Made by a program: the position numbers and the translations under genes. DNA of 64,000 nucleotides from Zizania palustris. Taxonomy: Eukaryota; Streptophyta; Magnoliopsida; Poales; Poaceae. Of this stretch, positions 11,116 to 22,962 are shown piece after piece; within the stretch, counting starts at the first letter, position 1, and every line of letters starts with the position of its first letter. The notes under the pieces are model-generated. The model was not told the DNA's origin and ran no database searches. It saw only the letters and a list, made by a program, of their open reading frames with translations. The DNA is taken from NCBI GenBank assembly GCA_019279435.1, contig JAAALK010000079.1, positions 106,993,198-107,057,197 on the forward strand. The letters run 5' to 3'.

Positions 11116-12181
11116 GTGTCCAGATTGTCCTTGACTTCAAGTTCGACGATGTGAAGAAGCCCAAGAACATCGACGAGCATCCTTTCCCGGTCAACATGGT
11201 GCATGTAAACCGTTCTAGTGATCGGCGCACAGAGAGGGACAAGCGTATCAGCAAGGGATAGATCTCGTCATCAAACCTGATTGAAAATTATGCTTGCCAT
11301 CACTGGATAATTTCCCTAAATATGGCGATGATAGGGCTAGATGGAGGTGTGATCATAGCTCCCACAATGACAGGACAAAGTCACATGATCAGGGAAGGAC
11401 TAGCATTTGTCAAAGGCTATCACCACCAAGGCCATGGACACTTTAAAGGCTTAGCCCCATCAATACCAAAGAGGATGACCGATCGGTCGATGATAGTACC
11501 ATGACGGGAAAGCCACAATGGTGCCCTACTAGAATTTTCATGAATAATCAAAAGAGAATGGTGCAACAGTTGCAGCAAAAATTGCTGATGGAATTAAATC
11601 ATGAGGTTAAGGCTGATCGGTCGAAGATCAAGAGCGAATGATGAATTAAAGAGAAGGCCGATCATGATGATAAGAGAGACGCTTGGGTAAACATGGTGTT
11701 ATTTCTTCCCACGAAGTATTGGGCCACTCCCGATAATAATGATGAACAAGTTGAGGCGATGGCTCAGTCGATGCTAGGTCCCACATCGGTGACATTCGAC
11801 AAGCCAGAAGACTCTGGGCATCGGCACCTGAGACCTCTTTATGTTAAAGGACTGGTCAATGGAAAGCCGATGTCCAAAATGATGATAGACAAAGGAGCAG
11901 TCGTCAACTTGATGCCATATGACACCTTCAGAAAGCTTGGGAAAGGGTAGAGGACCTCATTAAAACCAATATGGTGCTGAGGTACTTCGGCGATAACTCG
12001 TCAGGAACAATGGGGTGCTGAATGCAGAATTGACCATTAGAAGTAAAACAATACCGACCATGTTCTTCATCATAGAGGGGAAAGGATCCTACAACTTACT
12101 TCTGGGTGTGATTGGATCCATGCCAATTGTCGCATCCCATCAATAATGCATCAAAGCCTGTAAAGGCACCATAGATGAAGC
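11116..12181 (+). pseudogene. GypsyC gag C-terminus and protease remnant
   Basis: Around 11140-11260 the frame reads FDDVKKPKNIDEHPFPVNMVHV, matching DPFPVNAVDLG in Gypsy3. After several stops comes HLRPLYVKGLVNGKPMSKMM and then IDKGAVVNLMPYDTFRKLG at about 11830-11940. This is the retroviral-like aspartic protease; its IDGGA motif is changed to IDKGA. Later sequence (DLIKTNMVL) is frameshifted. The fragment ends where the GypsyB LTR begins. Confidence 0.75.
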
Positions 12182-13468
12182 CGCTGACATGAAAACATAC
12201 CCACACACTAGTGTCGGTTCGGCGATCCAATAGCGCGCGGCCATTTCAAGGATAAACCCGAAAACGTGGCGAGACGCCAACGTCGCGTTCCGATGACCCT
12301 TAAACAGTGGTAAGGGAAATTGGAGTTGCCAAGCAATCAGATGAATATTTAGGAATAATGTTCAATTAGCCGAATTGTAGGGGTAAAAGATCAAACCGGC
12401 CAGAACAAGCTAGTTAGACCGAAGTATCAGAAGCGGTCAGACCGTCCAAGGTAGTCCAATCAGACTGAGGTCACACGGTAGGTTTGACGGGTTGGACCGA
12501 AGTATCACAAGCGGTCAGACCGGCCAAGGGAGTCAGTTGGACTGGCCTCGGGGCGCCGGGAGGACCGGGGTGTGCTGGCACGCCTGATGACAGCACTACA
12601 CGGGCCAGTCAGATCGAAGGAATGTCGTTGGTCCGACCGACAACCTCTGGGAAAGTGGTCTCCGGGCTTCGGCGACCGTCTTAGGGGAACCGGATGGTTC
12701 TAAAACTTCTTGGCAGAGAAGATGAGATAAAATGCTGCAAGGAACACCAAGAAACCAAAGGTAACTCGGCCAAGAGACTGAATTACCGGTAAAAACTAAT
12801 AAAATGATAGAAATCCATTACGTTGATGAAACAGATGATTCTTGAGCGAACCGACAAGGGCTTTCCATGATGATGATGCGGCGGACGGAGAGCTTCCAGT
12901 GCAAACTCACGAAGATGGAAGTTACTTGACTAATCCTAGGGCAAGGAATGTAGATTGAATTAAAAGTGTGATTCAAAAATAGTGTTTTGAGTTGATCTAT
13001 GGAGAGATGCCCTTTGAATCGACCTCACCCCTATATTTATAGGGAAATTTTGAAACATGCCATTATAATTTTTTGTAATTTGAAAAATGCCACTGTCAGT
13101 GACTGTGGTAGGTCCCATATGTCAGTGACACACCGATGGCATATTTCAAAACTGTAAAAATTATAATGGCATAGAAAAATTTGGCCCATATTTATAGGGG
13201 TTGGTCTCAAGTTTCCCGACACCTAATCTGAGTAGGATTTGGCCAAAAGTGATTAAAATTAAATTACAGATCAAACCAGCCTGAAACCAACTCTATCTCT
13301 AATTTTCAGACTTGGGCCGGTCTGACCGAACCCATTGGGCTGGTCTGACTGGGCCTACATGGCCGGTTGGACCGGCCTGTGCCAGGTTGGGCATATTTTC
13401 GGCCCAAATTACCAAAAATTGATATTTTGCCAATTTCGACCATTAATGCCATTTTTTTGCTATCAACA
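12182..13468 (-). repeat. GypsyB 3' LTR, containing a MITE
   Basis: Aligns by eye with 16233-17424 over its whole length (ACTAGTGTCGGTTCGGCG at the left end; GCTATCAACA at the right end). It is 1,287 bp, longer than its partner because of a 146-bp MITE plus a 9-bp duplication. It is rich in the motif GGTCAGACCGGCC and variants. Confidence 0.85.
13042..13187. mobile_element. 146-bp Mutator-type MITE
   Basis: This segment is present in one GypsyB LTR and absent from the other. Its ends are inverted repeats: GGGAAATTTTGAAACATGCC at the left, and GGGCCAAATTTTTCTATGCC when the right end is read in reverse; both continue ATTATAATTTTT. It is flanked by the perfect 9-bp duplication ATATTTATA (13033-13041 and 13188-13196). 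Nine-base duplications with GGG ends point to Mutator-like elements. It has no coding capacity. It landed in the LTR's TATA region, leaving a TATA-like copy on each side. Confidence 0.88.
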
Positions 13469-13654
13469 CATGCCCGTGCTTTTCCTAGTTTTGCCCCCCC
13501 CCCCCGAGTCCTTTGTAGGGAGCACCCCTACTCAACGAGGCTAGAAGCTCGCATATCAACCAACTTTAGTTTCCACACCCGTCGTGTCTTCGGCCTTGTC
13601 GAGCGGGTTATTCTTGAATTCTTCGGCCTTCTTATCTTTGAGATAATTGGCATC

Positions 13655-16210
13655 AATTCATTGTAAGCGTCTCTTTTTTGACTTAGTCATTCCCGGGGGT
13701 GCCCATGAAGGTTGTGGCTTCATTCCGAGTGTCACAAACTTCCTCTCGAAATCTTTAGCCGAATGGTGAACACCCGGATCGGCTTTGGCAATTCTGCGTT
13801 TAGTGGAGTCATCTTTTCATCTTCTGCTGGTCAAACCAGTCTTATTGGGCCGGTTGGACTAGCTATTGCTAGATACTCGGGATGATCCGGTCGGATCGGC
13901 CATAGAAGGTCGGTCAGATCGGGGTGATTCTGGTGGTCTAGTCCATTGTCGGCCAAATTCGCACCTCTGTGGAAGGTTTGGCCTCCTTGGCGGTCGTGAC
14001 CGAGAGTGCATCTTCTCGGCCCTTCTCTTAAGATTTTGGAGCAGCATTCCAAAAGTTATCTTTGGCTTCTTATGGGACCTAGCCGAAGATGATGCGTCAA
14101 CATTCACTTTCCACACTCCTACTTTAGGATTCTTCGGTATGAGCATGCGCGGGCGAGGTTTTCCAATGAAAACTGCTTCCCTTTGGATGACTCGGTCTGC
14201 TCGAGCCGAATCAACACTCTCTTCCCATCGAGATCAATGTTGTTCACGAGGAAGGGATCCTGGTCTAGCTTCATCGTTGGGCTAGAATCTATTTTCAATC
14301 GTCCTTCAACCATAGCAGATTGAACCTGCCGACGAAAAACATTGCAATTGTTAGTAGAATAGGAAAGTGAATCATGTCACTTACAGTATGCACATTTCTT
14401 CAAGTCATCGGCAGTTGGAATGACGTGACCTTTAGGCAACCTGAGGAGCTTGCTCTTTAATAAAAAGTCAAATATTTTATCACATTTGGTAACATAAAAA
14501 GAGTACCTAACTTCACTGGCCGATTCTTAGTGGGAGATGGTCGTAGCTCAGAGCAAGTGACCATTTTGGACTCATTAGGCTAGGTCTATTCTGCCGTGTA
14601 CACTCAATCAAGTCATCTTCTTCTTTCGATGGCTCCTCATCGGAGTGCTCTACGATGTGTACCTTGGCCTTGGGCTCACTAAGAGTTTTGATGCCCCTTT
14701 TAGATTTGACTAGACCTTCTTGGACCAGAGCCCTCTCCATAACATGGCTAACCTCGAGGAAATTATGGCCATCCAACTTCTCCTTGAGTTCGGATTATAA
14801 GCCATTAAAAGCTAGGTCGGGCAGATCCCTCTCGGAGATGTTCAAACTAAAACATCGATTTCTAGTGTCTCAGAAGCGCCTAATGTAATCGGAGACACTC
14901 TCACTAGCCTTTTGTCTAACAGATGTCAAGTGTGAAAGCTTAAGTTCGGTTTCCCCAGTATAGAAATTGTCATGAAATTTCTGCTCTAGCTAGGCCAAAG
15001 TTTGCATGGAGATCGGCGGCAATGCCGAAAACAAAGTGAAAGTGGTGTCGGAAAGCGACAAAGAGAATAATCTAAGTTTAAGCACGTTTTACCTTCTTGC
15101 TTCGCCTCACTGTGCTAGGAATTGACCTATATGCTCTAGGTTGGTCATGCTACCTTCACTGTCAAATTTGGTGAACTCAGGGACCCTAATGCCACCATGG
15201 TATGGGATAGCATCGAAGTGGCCCGGGTACGACTTACCGTAAACTCTAGCCTGATCCTGAGGTGTGTAACCAGTGCATTTCCTAACAAGTGCGCGAATTT
15301 GCTCGTCAATATCATCTACGCCTTCTGCCTGTGCGCATCTCTCGTGTGGGGGCACGACACGTGGTGGTTTGTTGGGGAGTCGGCCGTGCGGTTCCTCCTC
15401 TCGTGTCGGCTCATGATAAATAGCACGTTTAGGCCTACACGGGTGTGCGGGAGTAGGAGGTGCGGGCACTGCAAGAAAAAGTAGTGTAGGCACGAGCGGA
15501 GGCAGCACGAAGAAGATGGGGGCGGTCTAACCGTAGGCGTACTGGCCGGTCGGATCGGCCTAGTAGCCGGTCTAACCGTAGGTGTATTGGCCAGTCAGAC
15601 CGTCTTGGTACCCGCTCGGACCGACTGTTGTTGGCAATGGGGCCTAATACGTGTGGGTCTAACTGATCCAAGGGTCGGTCTGACCAAGAGTGGTATATGT
15701 GGTCTCGGCCCTAAAGGTCGGAGACATGACATCTTTCCCGGTGCTCCCATCTATTCGACTGTAAATGTGGTGCATAGGGGGTAAACTAGCTATTAGAGTG
15801 GGAGAAGCGGCCTCGAAATAGCCTAATCTCTTAAACATCGCTTCCATCTCAGGCCTTAGATGATTCAAAAATGTGGTGCTAACGACTTGATCTACTATTG
15901 TGGCTATCTCCTGCCTGATTTCTAAGGGGGATAGTGAATGGGATGGTGGCAGTGGTACCTTGTTTCCGGAGAGGTCATGAATGTCAATGTCATGCTTGAC
16001 GAAGCCCATGTGAGTTTTTGTGTAGTGCCCAAGCATGAGCGTGTGGAACTCCTTCATCTTGGACTCAATCTTGGCCTGATCATCCTCGGGGATGTCTGCG
16101 AGGGTGGGTAATATGATGTTGTGGTCATCGATCTCTATGCTCATGCCCCCAGGACCAGCGGTGATAGGGGTACTGTTGCCGTAGTCGTAGTAATCGTGGT
16201 CAATGTCTTC
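13655..16210 (-). pseudogene. GypsyB gag
   Basis: Reading down from 16210: DHDYYDYGNSTPIT, then IILPTLADIPEDDQAKIESKMKEF, PPHERCAQAEGVDDIDEQIRALV, and YPGHFDAIPYHGGIRVPEFT (about 15270-15170, the start of the gag core). The core is decayed from 15100 to 14800. Downstream are LIKIDSS/LDQDPFLVNNIDLDGKRVLI (about 14280) and IPKNPKVGVWKVNVDA (14145), and it ends QPSWAPPGMTKSKKRRLQ near 13655. Each block has a counterpart in Gypsy3 gag. The codon matching the Gypsy3 start ATG is ATT here, and multiple stops and shifts follow. After the C-terminus the sequence passes directly to the 3' end: pol is absent. Confidence 0.8.
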
Positions 16211-16232
16211 CCTAGCGGAGTCGCAAAAAGTA

Positions 16233-17424
16233 TGTTGACACAAAAACATGGCCACACACTAGCGTTAGTTTGACGATCCAAAAGCATGCGGCCATTTCAA
16301 GGATAAACCCTAAAACGTGGCGAGACGTCGATGTCGCGTTCTGACTACCCTTAAATAGTGTTAAGGGAAAATGGAGTCACTAGGCAATCAAACAAATATC
16401 TAGAAATAATGTTCAATTAGCCGAATTTTAGGGGTAAAAGATAAAACCAGCCAGAATAGGCCGGTTGGACTGAAGTATCGAGGGCACATGGCCAAGGAAG
16501 TCCTGTCAGACCGAGGGCACACGGCTGGTTTGACCGGCGGTGCGAGGTCTCGTCAAAGGGGGCCTTCAGCATCCGAGTGCGAAGGGGTCCGAAGAAATAG
16601 GAAGGGTCTTCGGATCTTCAAGCAGTCAGTCCGGAAGCAAGGCTACGGTCAGACTGGGAGTGTGCGAAGCGAGTCGGTCGGACCGGCCTCGGTGCGCCGA
16701 TTGGACCGGGGTGTATCGGCATGCCTGATGACAGCACGGCACGGGCCAGTTAGACCGGAGGGATGCCGTCGGTCAGACCGACAGCCTCCGGAAAAACGGC
16801 CTCCGAGCTCCGGCAGCCGTCATAGGGGAACCAGATGGTTCTGAAACTTCTTGCCAGAGAAGATGAGATAAAATGCTCCAAGAAACACCAAGAAACCAGA
16901 GGTAACTCGGCCAAGAGATCGAATTATAGTTAAAAACTGATAAAACGATAGAAATCCATTACGTGGATGAAACGAATGATTCTGGAGCGAAACGACAAGG
17001 ACTTACCATGATTACGATGCGGCGGACAAACAGCTTCTAGTGCAAACTCACGAAGATGGACGTCACTTGTCTAATCCTATGGTTTTTAAACTAGGGTTTT
17101 TAGTTGATCTATGGAGAGATACCCTTTGAATCGGCCTCACCCCTATATTTATAGGGGTTGGTCTCAAGTTTCCTCACACCTAATCTGAGTAGGATTCGAC
17201 CAAAAGTGGTTAAAATTAAATTAGAGATCAAAGCAGCCCGAAACCAACTCTATCTCTAATTTTCATACATTGGCTGGTCTGACATGGCCTACATGGCTGG
17301 TGGGACCGGCCTACTATGGCCGGTAGGACCGACCTGTGCCAGGTTGGGCATATTTTCGGCCCAAATTACCAAAAATTGATATTTTGACAATTTTGACCAT
17401 TAATGCCATTTTTTGCTATCAATA
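16233..17424 (-). repeat. GypsyB 5' LTR, with adjoining primer-binding site
   Basis: Minus strand from TATTGATAGC (17424, TG changed to TA) to TGTCAACA (16233). A TATA-like CCTATAAATATAGGGG lies near 17138-17156. Just inside (about 16208-16228) the minus strand reads TTTTTGCGACTCCGCTAGGG, a mutated form of the Gypsy3 primer-binding site. Confidence 0.85.
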
Positions 17425-20400
17425 GAAGTAGAAGGTAAACTCGGTAGGGCTTCGCTGAAACTGATGAACTATAGGAGGTCGACATCGGACCCAGCGATAG
17501 ACCACGACAAACCTTTGTAAGTGCCCAACTCCTTGATGAAATAAAAAATGAGTTAATTTCATTACTTTGAGAGTACTGAGATTGTTTTGTGGGAGAATAG
17601 CATGAAATGCTAGGTTTAAACCGATCGATCATGGAACATTGGCTCCAAATAAATAAGGGGTATCAACATTTTAAGTAGTCACATCGATGATTCAAGGCGG
17701 AGATATATATATAGACATCAAGGCCGAGGTAACAATGTCGTATGAGGCAGGGTTCATAAGACCATGTCAATATGCACAATGGGTGTCATATATCGTGCCC
17801 GTATGGAAGAAACGTGTGAAGATCAGGATATGTGTTGACTTTAGAGATCTATACAAGTTGACCTCAAAGGACAAATACCCAATGATGATTGCAAACTTAT
17901 TAGTAGATGCCACCTCGGGTCACAGTGTTATTAGCTTCATCGATGGAAATGCAGGGTATAATCACATTTTCATGGCAGACGATGACATCCAAAAGACAAC
18001 TTTCCGATGTCCAGGCACCCTCGTACTTTATGAGTGGGTGGTGATGACCTTCAGCTTGAAAAATGCTCGAGCTACTTACGAGAGAGCCATGAATTACATA
18101 TTTCATGATATGATCGGCCTATTAGTGGAAATATACATAAATGACGGTGTGGTAAAGTCAAGTGACACTCAAAACCATGTGGTTGATCTACGCTAAGTCT
18201 TGGAAAGGGCCAAGAAGTATGGATTAAAAATGAACCCGGAGAAGTGCACTTTTGGTGTATCGACGGGCAAGTTTATGGGCTTTATCATACATGAGAGAGG
18301 GATTGAGATAAGCTAGCGCAGCATTGAAGCAATCAAAAACACTCAACCCCCTGCCAATAAAACCAAGTTGTAGTCACTAATCAGGAAGATAATTTTTTTG
18401 AAAAGATTCATATTTGACCTTTCAAAAAGGATAAAGCTATTCACACCACTACTGAAGTTAAAGCCTAACCAAAAATTCATATGGGGCAAAAAGTAACAAA
18501 AAGCATTTGATGAAATCAAAGAATATCTGAGCTCACCACTAGTGCTGATGCTACCACAGAAGGGGAATCCGTTCAGGCTATACCTATCGGCCGATGATAA
18601 AGCCATCAGAATGGACTTGGTACAAGAAATCGATAAAAACGAAACGATGATTTTCTACCTCAACCGAATACTGTTGGACGCTAATACCCAATACGCCACA
18701 GTGGAAAAGCTCTGCTTATGTTTGTACTTCTCATTCACCAAGTTGAGGTATTACTTGCTATCGACACAATGCACCATAGTAGGTAAGGCCAATGCCATCA
18801 AGTACATGCTATTGGCCTTGGTATTAAAAGGGCGTATTGGAAAATGGGTGCTCGCCCTTACCGAGTTTGACCTACGATATTAATCAGCTAAGGTGATAAA
18901 AGGATAAGCGATAACCGATTTCATAGCCCATCACAGAGATGAAGCAGTAACCCATGTCATGTAGGCACCATGGACTTCACTCTTCGAAGGATCGGTGTGT
19001 CAGCACAGATGTGTTATAGTGTTGGTAATTATTTCCCCTCATTGGACATCATTTGAGTTCTCGTACACCATCAAGCCTTTCTCCACCAACAATAAAGCCG
19101 AGTACAAGGTAGTGATAAATGGTTGCAGCTACTAAAGGAAGTCGGTGCCGATATGGTAGAAATTTTAGGAGATTCCTTGCTAGTGATGAGACAATTGTTA
19201 GGTGAATACATGTGCAAGGATGATGTGTTGAAAGAGTATCATAGATCGTGCCAAAGAGATAATGGTAAGATTTGAGAATATAACCCTTATGCCCATTCCG
19301 ATGTAACAAAATGCTGAAGCAAATGATTTGTCCCAAACAACATTAGGGTACAAGACGATGGCCTCGTCGATCGAGATGGAAATCATAGAACTGGATGGCG
19401 ATGATTGGAGGTATGTCATTGCTACTTATTTAAAAAATCCTTCAACATAAGCACGAAGGAAGCTCGGGTACTAGGCTAAAAAGTACGTGATACTCGCTGA
19501 GGATTTGTATTATCAAACAACGGATGGAGTCATGCCTACGTGCATAAATAGTAAAGAAGACAAAGTGGTTATGTGCAAAGTACACAATGACATATTCAAG
19601 ACGCACCAGTTGGCATAGAAAATGAAGTGGCTACTACGGAGAGCAGGTTACTTTTGGCCAACATGGTGGAAGACTGCATAAACTACTATAGGGGGTGCCA
19701 AGATTGTCAAAAGTTTGGAGTCATTTACATGGCACCTGCATCGGCGATGAGCCCTATAGTTAAACCCTTTCCTTTAAGAGAATGGGGCATTTACATGATT
19801 GGCCAAATCTACCTAGGGTCAAGCAAGGGACATAAGTTCATATTGGTAGCCACTGACTACTTCACAAAATGGGTAGAGGCAGTTCCAATCAAGAAGGTGA
19901 CTTCCACCGATGCTATCAAATTTATCAAGGAACACATAGTGTACTGTTTTGGGATTCCATAAATTATCATCATAGATCAAGCGGCAATTTTTTTATCTGA
20001 AGAATTCTAGAAGTTCGTAACCGGTATGAGAATCAAGCCTTTAAATTCATCACCATATTATATGCAAGCCAATGGGCAAGCTTAAGCCTCAAAAAAGATG
20101 TTGATAAAGTTGATAAAGCGAAAGATCAACGAGTAGCCGAACAATTCGCATAGGTCTCTATCGGAAGCACTTTGGTCTTATTGGATGGCACATCACAGAT
20201 CTACTTAGGTTCCGCCATATCAACTACTTTATCCCCATGAAGCAGTACTCCATTGGGAAAATAATATTGTCTCAAGAAGGATAGATCTATAAGACCAACT
20301 CACATCTAATGATTATTATAACTTAATGACAGATGACCTAGATGACTTAGCGCAGATCTGATTGAAGAAAACAAAGCAAGAGTTGCCAGGTACTATAATA

Positions 20401-20615
20401 AAAAGTTGGAGCCTAAGTCATTCGAAGAAGGAGATCTCGTATGGAAACTTATCCTGTCGATCGGGTGTAAGAACAATCAGTTTGGTAAGTGGTCACCTAA
20501 TTGAGAAGGACCTTTCTAGATACACCGAGCCATGCTTGGTAAGGCCTATTTGCCAAAGATGGAGAAGTGATCGGGAAAGAGTTGAGTGGAAAGTATATAA
20601 AGAAGTATTTCTCGA
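17425..20615 (+). pseudogene. GypsyC pol: RT, RNase H, second RNase H, integrase (inactivated)
   Basis: RT spans about 17690-18300 (ICVDFRDLYKLTSKDKYPM, FIDGNAGYNHIFMADDD). Its catalytic YxDD box reads YIND near 18130. RNase H follows (YADDKAI-like, LNRILLDANTQYATVEKLCL). The second RNase H has NNKAEYKVVINGCSY near 19090. Integrase has the zinc pair GCQDCQ near 19700, VATDYFTKWVEAVP and an IIIDQAA box. The position that normally holds the catalytic glutamate (QANGQA-E) is a TAA stop at 20083-20085. Frequent stops occur throughout. Integrase C-terminal text (GKELSGKYIKKYF) runs up to the Gypsy2 LTR at 20616, showing where Gypsy2 inserted. Confidence 0.85.
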
Positions 20616-21111
20616 TGTTGGGGGGAAATACTTCATCCCCAGGGTTTTTAAGATCAACAGGCAAAGTCAATTCATCAACATAAAAATAGAAGTTCATCTC
20701 CAAGTTGATGAAGTTTCCGAGCCGAAGGGTACTTCGGAGCATCTGTTCGAAGGTACCCTCCGAAGGCTCCGACGCTATAGTGGTAAACAGCAAGATTGAT
20801 GAGACGTCTGCCTTATCTATCTCCTCTGACTAGATTTTACTATTTTAGCCCTATTCGGGGTACCAAATAGTTTCCACTATGTCGGTTGTAATTGAGGGGT
20901 AAAAGGGTCTTTTACTTAGAGTTTTTACCTACAAATACCCCCCTTTTTACCCTATAATAGGGATCGAATATTCATATATTATTCAATACAAAGCTTCGAA
21001 CTACTTCGAGCTATTATCCAATTCGGAGGCTTGAGATAGTTCGCTTCGCAAACTACTGTTTGTTAGTTCGTAATCCTAGATAACCTGTTAGCGTAATATT
21101 TTACGCCAATA
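20616..21111 (+). repeat. Gypsy2 5' LTR (496 bp)
   Basis: Begins TGTTGGGGGG and ends TACGCCAATA (CA mutated to TA). Length and ends match the Gypsy1 LTR. CTACAAATACCCCCC near 20929 takes the place of the Gypsy1 TATA box. The left flank is GypsyC integrase. Confidence 0.9.
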
Positions 21112-21112
21112 G

Positions 21113-21132
21113 TTGGCGCCGTCCATGGGGAA
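21113..21132 (+). promoter_or_regulatory. Gypsy2 primer-binding site
   Basis: TTGGCGCCGTCCATGGGGAA follows the LTR after one base and differs from the Gypsy1 site by one base. Confidence 0.8.
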
Positions 21133-21317
21133 CTTAGTTCTAAAAGATAGTTCTCCGCCGATGACTGCTCTTCAAAGAGCACTTACGGAGGGAGCTTCGG
21201 AGTCTCAGGATTCCACGCACCCTTCGGTAATGGGCTTCCTAGTGCAGCTCGAAGGCCTTTCCTCGCCTTCCCAAACCTGTCGAAGTCTTTGGTTTTTGGA
21301 CCCTAACTTCACTAGCC

Positions 21318-22962
21318 ATGCTTCCTAAGAGGAGTCTAGCCACAGATCCTCCCCGAAGGTCCCCTCGGACCAACGGTGTAGGACCCTTAGTCATTCCACC
21401 AACCCCCGAAGGGGTCCCCAGACCTCAAACACCAAGAGGTCCCCAAGCACCTCTCTCGGTGCTCCGAATGGATCACTTCAGTTCCCAAGACCCGGAGATC
21501 CCCTCTGGAAGAGATGAAGACGTTCCTGAGGATGCGGCTACCCAAGTAGTGCGACCTCAGAAGGAAGTAGCAAGGTGGAGGGAAGAAGTTGCTGATCTAC
21601 TTCGCTCTCAAGCCTTCACTCATGCTCTAGAGGCGCCTCAAGATGATGGTACTGGTCACCATCCCAAAGCTCTTCAAGTCCTAGAGGAATCCGAGAATGC
21701 ATCCTTTGATGATGAGTCTCCATTGCATCCGGACCTGCAGAAAGTGCCCTTCGACCCAAGGTTCAAGGCCTCGAAGCTACACAAATACTCAGGTGGGTCT
21801 GACCCCGGAGAATTCTCTCGTTTGTATGCCTTGGCAATAGAAGCCAGTGGAGTGGTGAGTAACACTATGGCAAAGTGTTTCAACATCGCACTGGAAGGTG
21901 TGGCTCTCCGATGGTTCTGGTCGCTAAAGTCAGGATCGATTAAGTTATGGGAGTAGCTGAAGAGGAAGTTCGTAAGTAACTTCTAGGGTACGTTTGTAGC
22001 CCCGATGTCGACCGGAAGTCTGTTCCAGGTGAAGCAATGAGAAGGGGAGATGCTTCGGGAGTATTTCACACGCTTCGCCCACACCAAGTCTTAGATCAAA
22101 GGCTTGTTTACCTCTTTGATAGTTGATGCCGCACGCGAAGGGGTGTTGAACCCAGATCTCCTCAGCAAACTTCACTGGAAGCCGGTGTCATCTGTAGCAC
22201 ATCTGATGGCATACTTCGAACAGTATACCAAGGCAGAGGAAGGCTGCCTCCGAAGAACCACAACACTTGCACCAGCCCTTCGAGAAGTGAAGACGGAGCG
22301 TGAAATCCCAACCTCTCTGCAAGCCCCCCTTGATAATCGCTTCAATGATCATAGGCGGGGAAAGAAAAACTTCTGGTCCGAGGTGTTAAATATTGCACCC
22401 TCTGCCTCGAAGATGCCTATCAACTTTTAATAGGTGGATGGTTACAAGGCTGGTGCCTTGAAGCCCCAAGAGAGAGTGGCTGGCACTCACCAAAGCTTCT
22501 TCTGTTGTGTGCATGGCAAGAATAGAATCCATGACACGAAAGATTGCAAGTTCGTATTAACCCTTCGGGGTGAGTACTTAGGATGAAGCTCAGGGCGAGG
22601 TACTTCGGACCGAGCCCCTCCAGCGACCCCGAAGCACCGATGCAACTCCCAGTGGCCAACATTATGCCACCACCGAAGTAGCAAGATCCCCAAGATCACG
22701 TCAAGCGAGTGGTCCTGTCCATCTCCAGAGGAGGGACCCTCGGTAACATGTCGAAAAGGCAGCGAAGAGAATATGCCCGCGAAGTAGGGCACATAGGGAC
22801 CTCGAGTTCGGTGACAGAAATGCCCGAGTGGTCTCATGTACCTATTTCTTTTACTGCCAATGATGCCACGGGGGTGAAATTCCATCATGCTGACCCCCTT
22901 GTTATTTCAGCAGATATAGTAGGAGTTGAAGTCCGAAGGATCCTGGTGGATGGCAGTAGCTG
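21318..22962 (+). pseudogene. Gypsy2 gag and start of protease
   Basis: ATG at 21318 (MLPKRSLATDPPRRSPR) parallels the Gypsy1 start. The gag core includes FDPRFKASKLHKYSGGSDPGEF and VALRWFWSLKSGSIKLWE, followed by a TAG at 21954-21956 and further stops. The degenerate zinc knuckle (FFCCVHGKNRIHDTKDCK) is near 22500-22550. The frame picks up again as MSKRQRREYAREVGHIGTSSS and reaches the protease (RRILVDGSS) at 22960, where a foreign fragment begins. Several nonsense codons make it non-functional. Confidence 0.85.

Larger units (their letters stand above)
12182..17424 (-). mobile_element. GypsyB: gag-only (non-autonomous) Tat-type element
   Basis: Minus-strand element with LTRs at 16233-17424 (5') and 12182-13468 (3') and only 2,764 bases between them. 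Target duplications are GAAGC (12177-12181) and GAAGT (17425-17429), one transition apart. The interior is gag alone: no protease, RT, RNase H or integrase residues are seen, although the relatives GypsyC and Gypsy3 have them. It would need enzymes in trans. The left LTR begins CG instead of TG, the right one ends TA instead of CA, and gag is broken, so it is old. Confidence 0.88.
11116..20615 (+). mobile_element. GypsyC: decayed Tat-type gypsy element, split by GypsyB and Gypsy2
   Basis: Plus-strand fragments appear in the expected order: end of gag (11116-11690), protease (11693-12181), [GypsyB], linker and RT (17425-18300), RNase H (about 18540-18890), second RNase H (about 19030-19290) and integrase (about 19480-20610). 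Both LTRs are missing: the left end abuts an unrelated LTR-like sequence, and the right end was separated by Gypsy2. Protease and gag resemble those of Gypsy3 and GypsyB, so these three form one family. It is the oldest layer of this part of the nest. Confidence 0.85.

Noticed and set aside
10346..11504. Short ORFs of 60 to 106 codons on both strands
   Set aside because: No recognisable residues, no splice pattern and overlapping frames; this is LTR-like or decayed gag sequence.
13492..13506. Run of about 13 C residues next to the GypsyB 3' LTR
   Set aside because: It may be part of a G-rich 3' end on the minus strand, but it is a homopolymer that is easily expanded or mis-sequenced; I give it no function.
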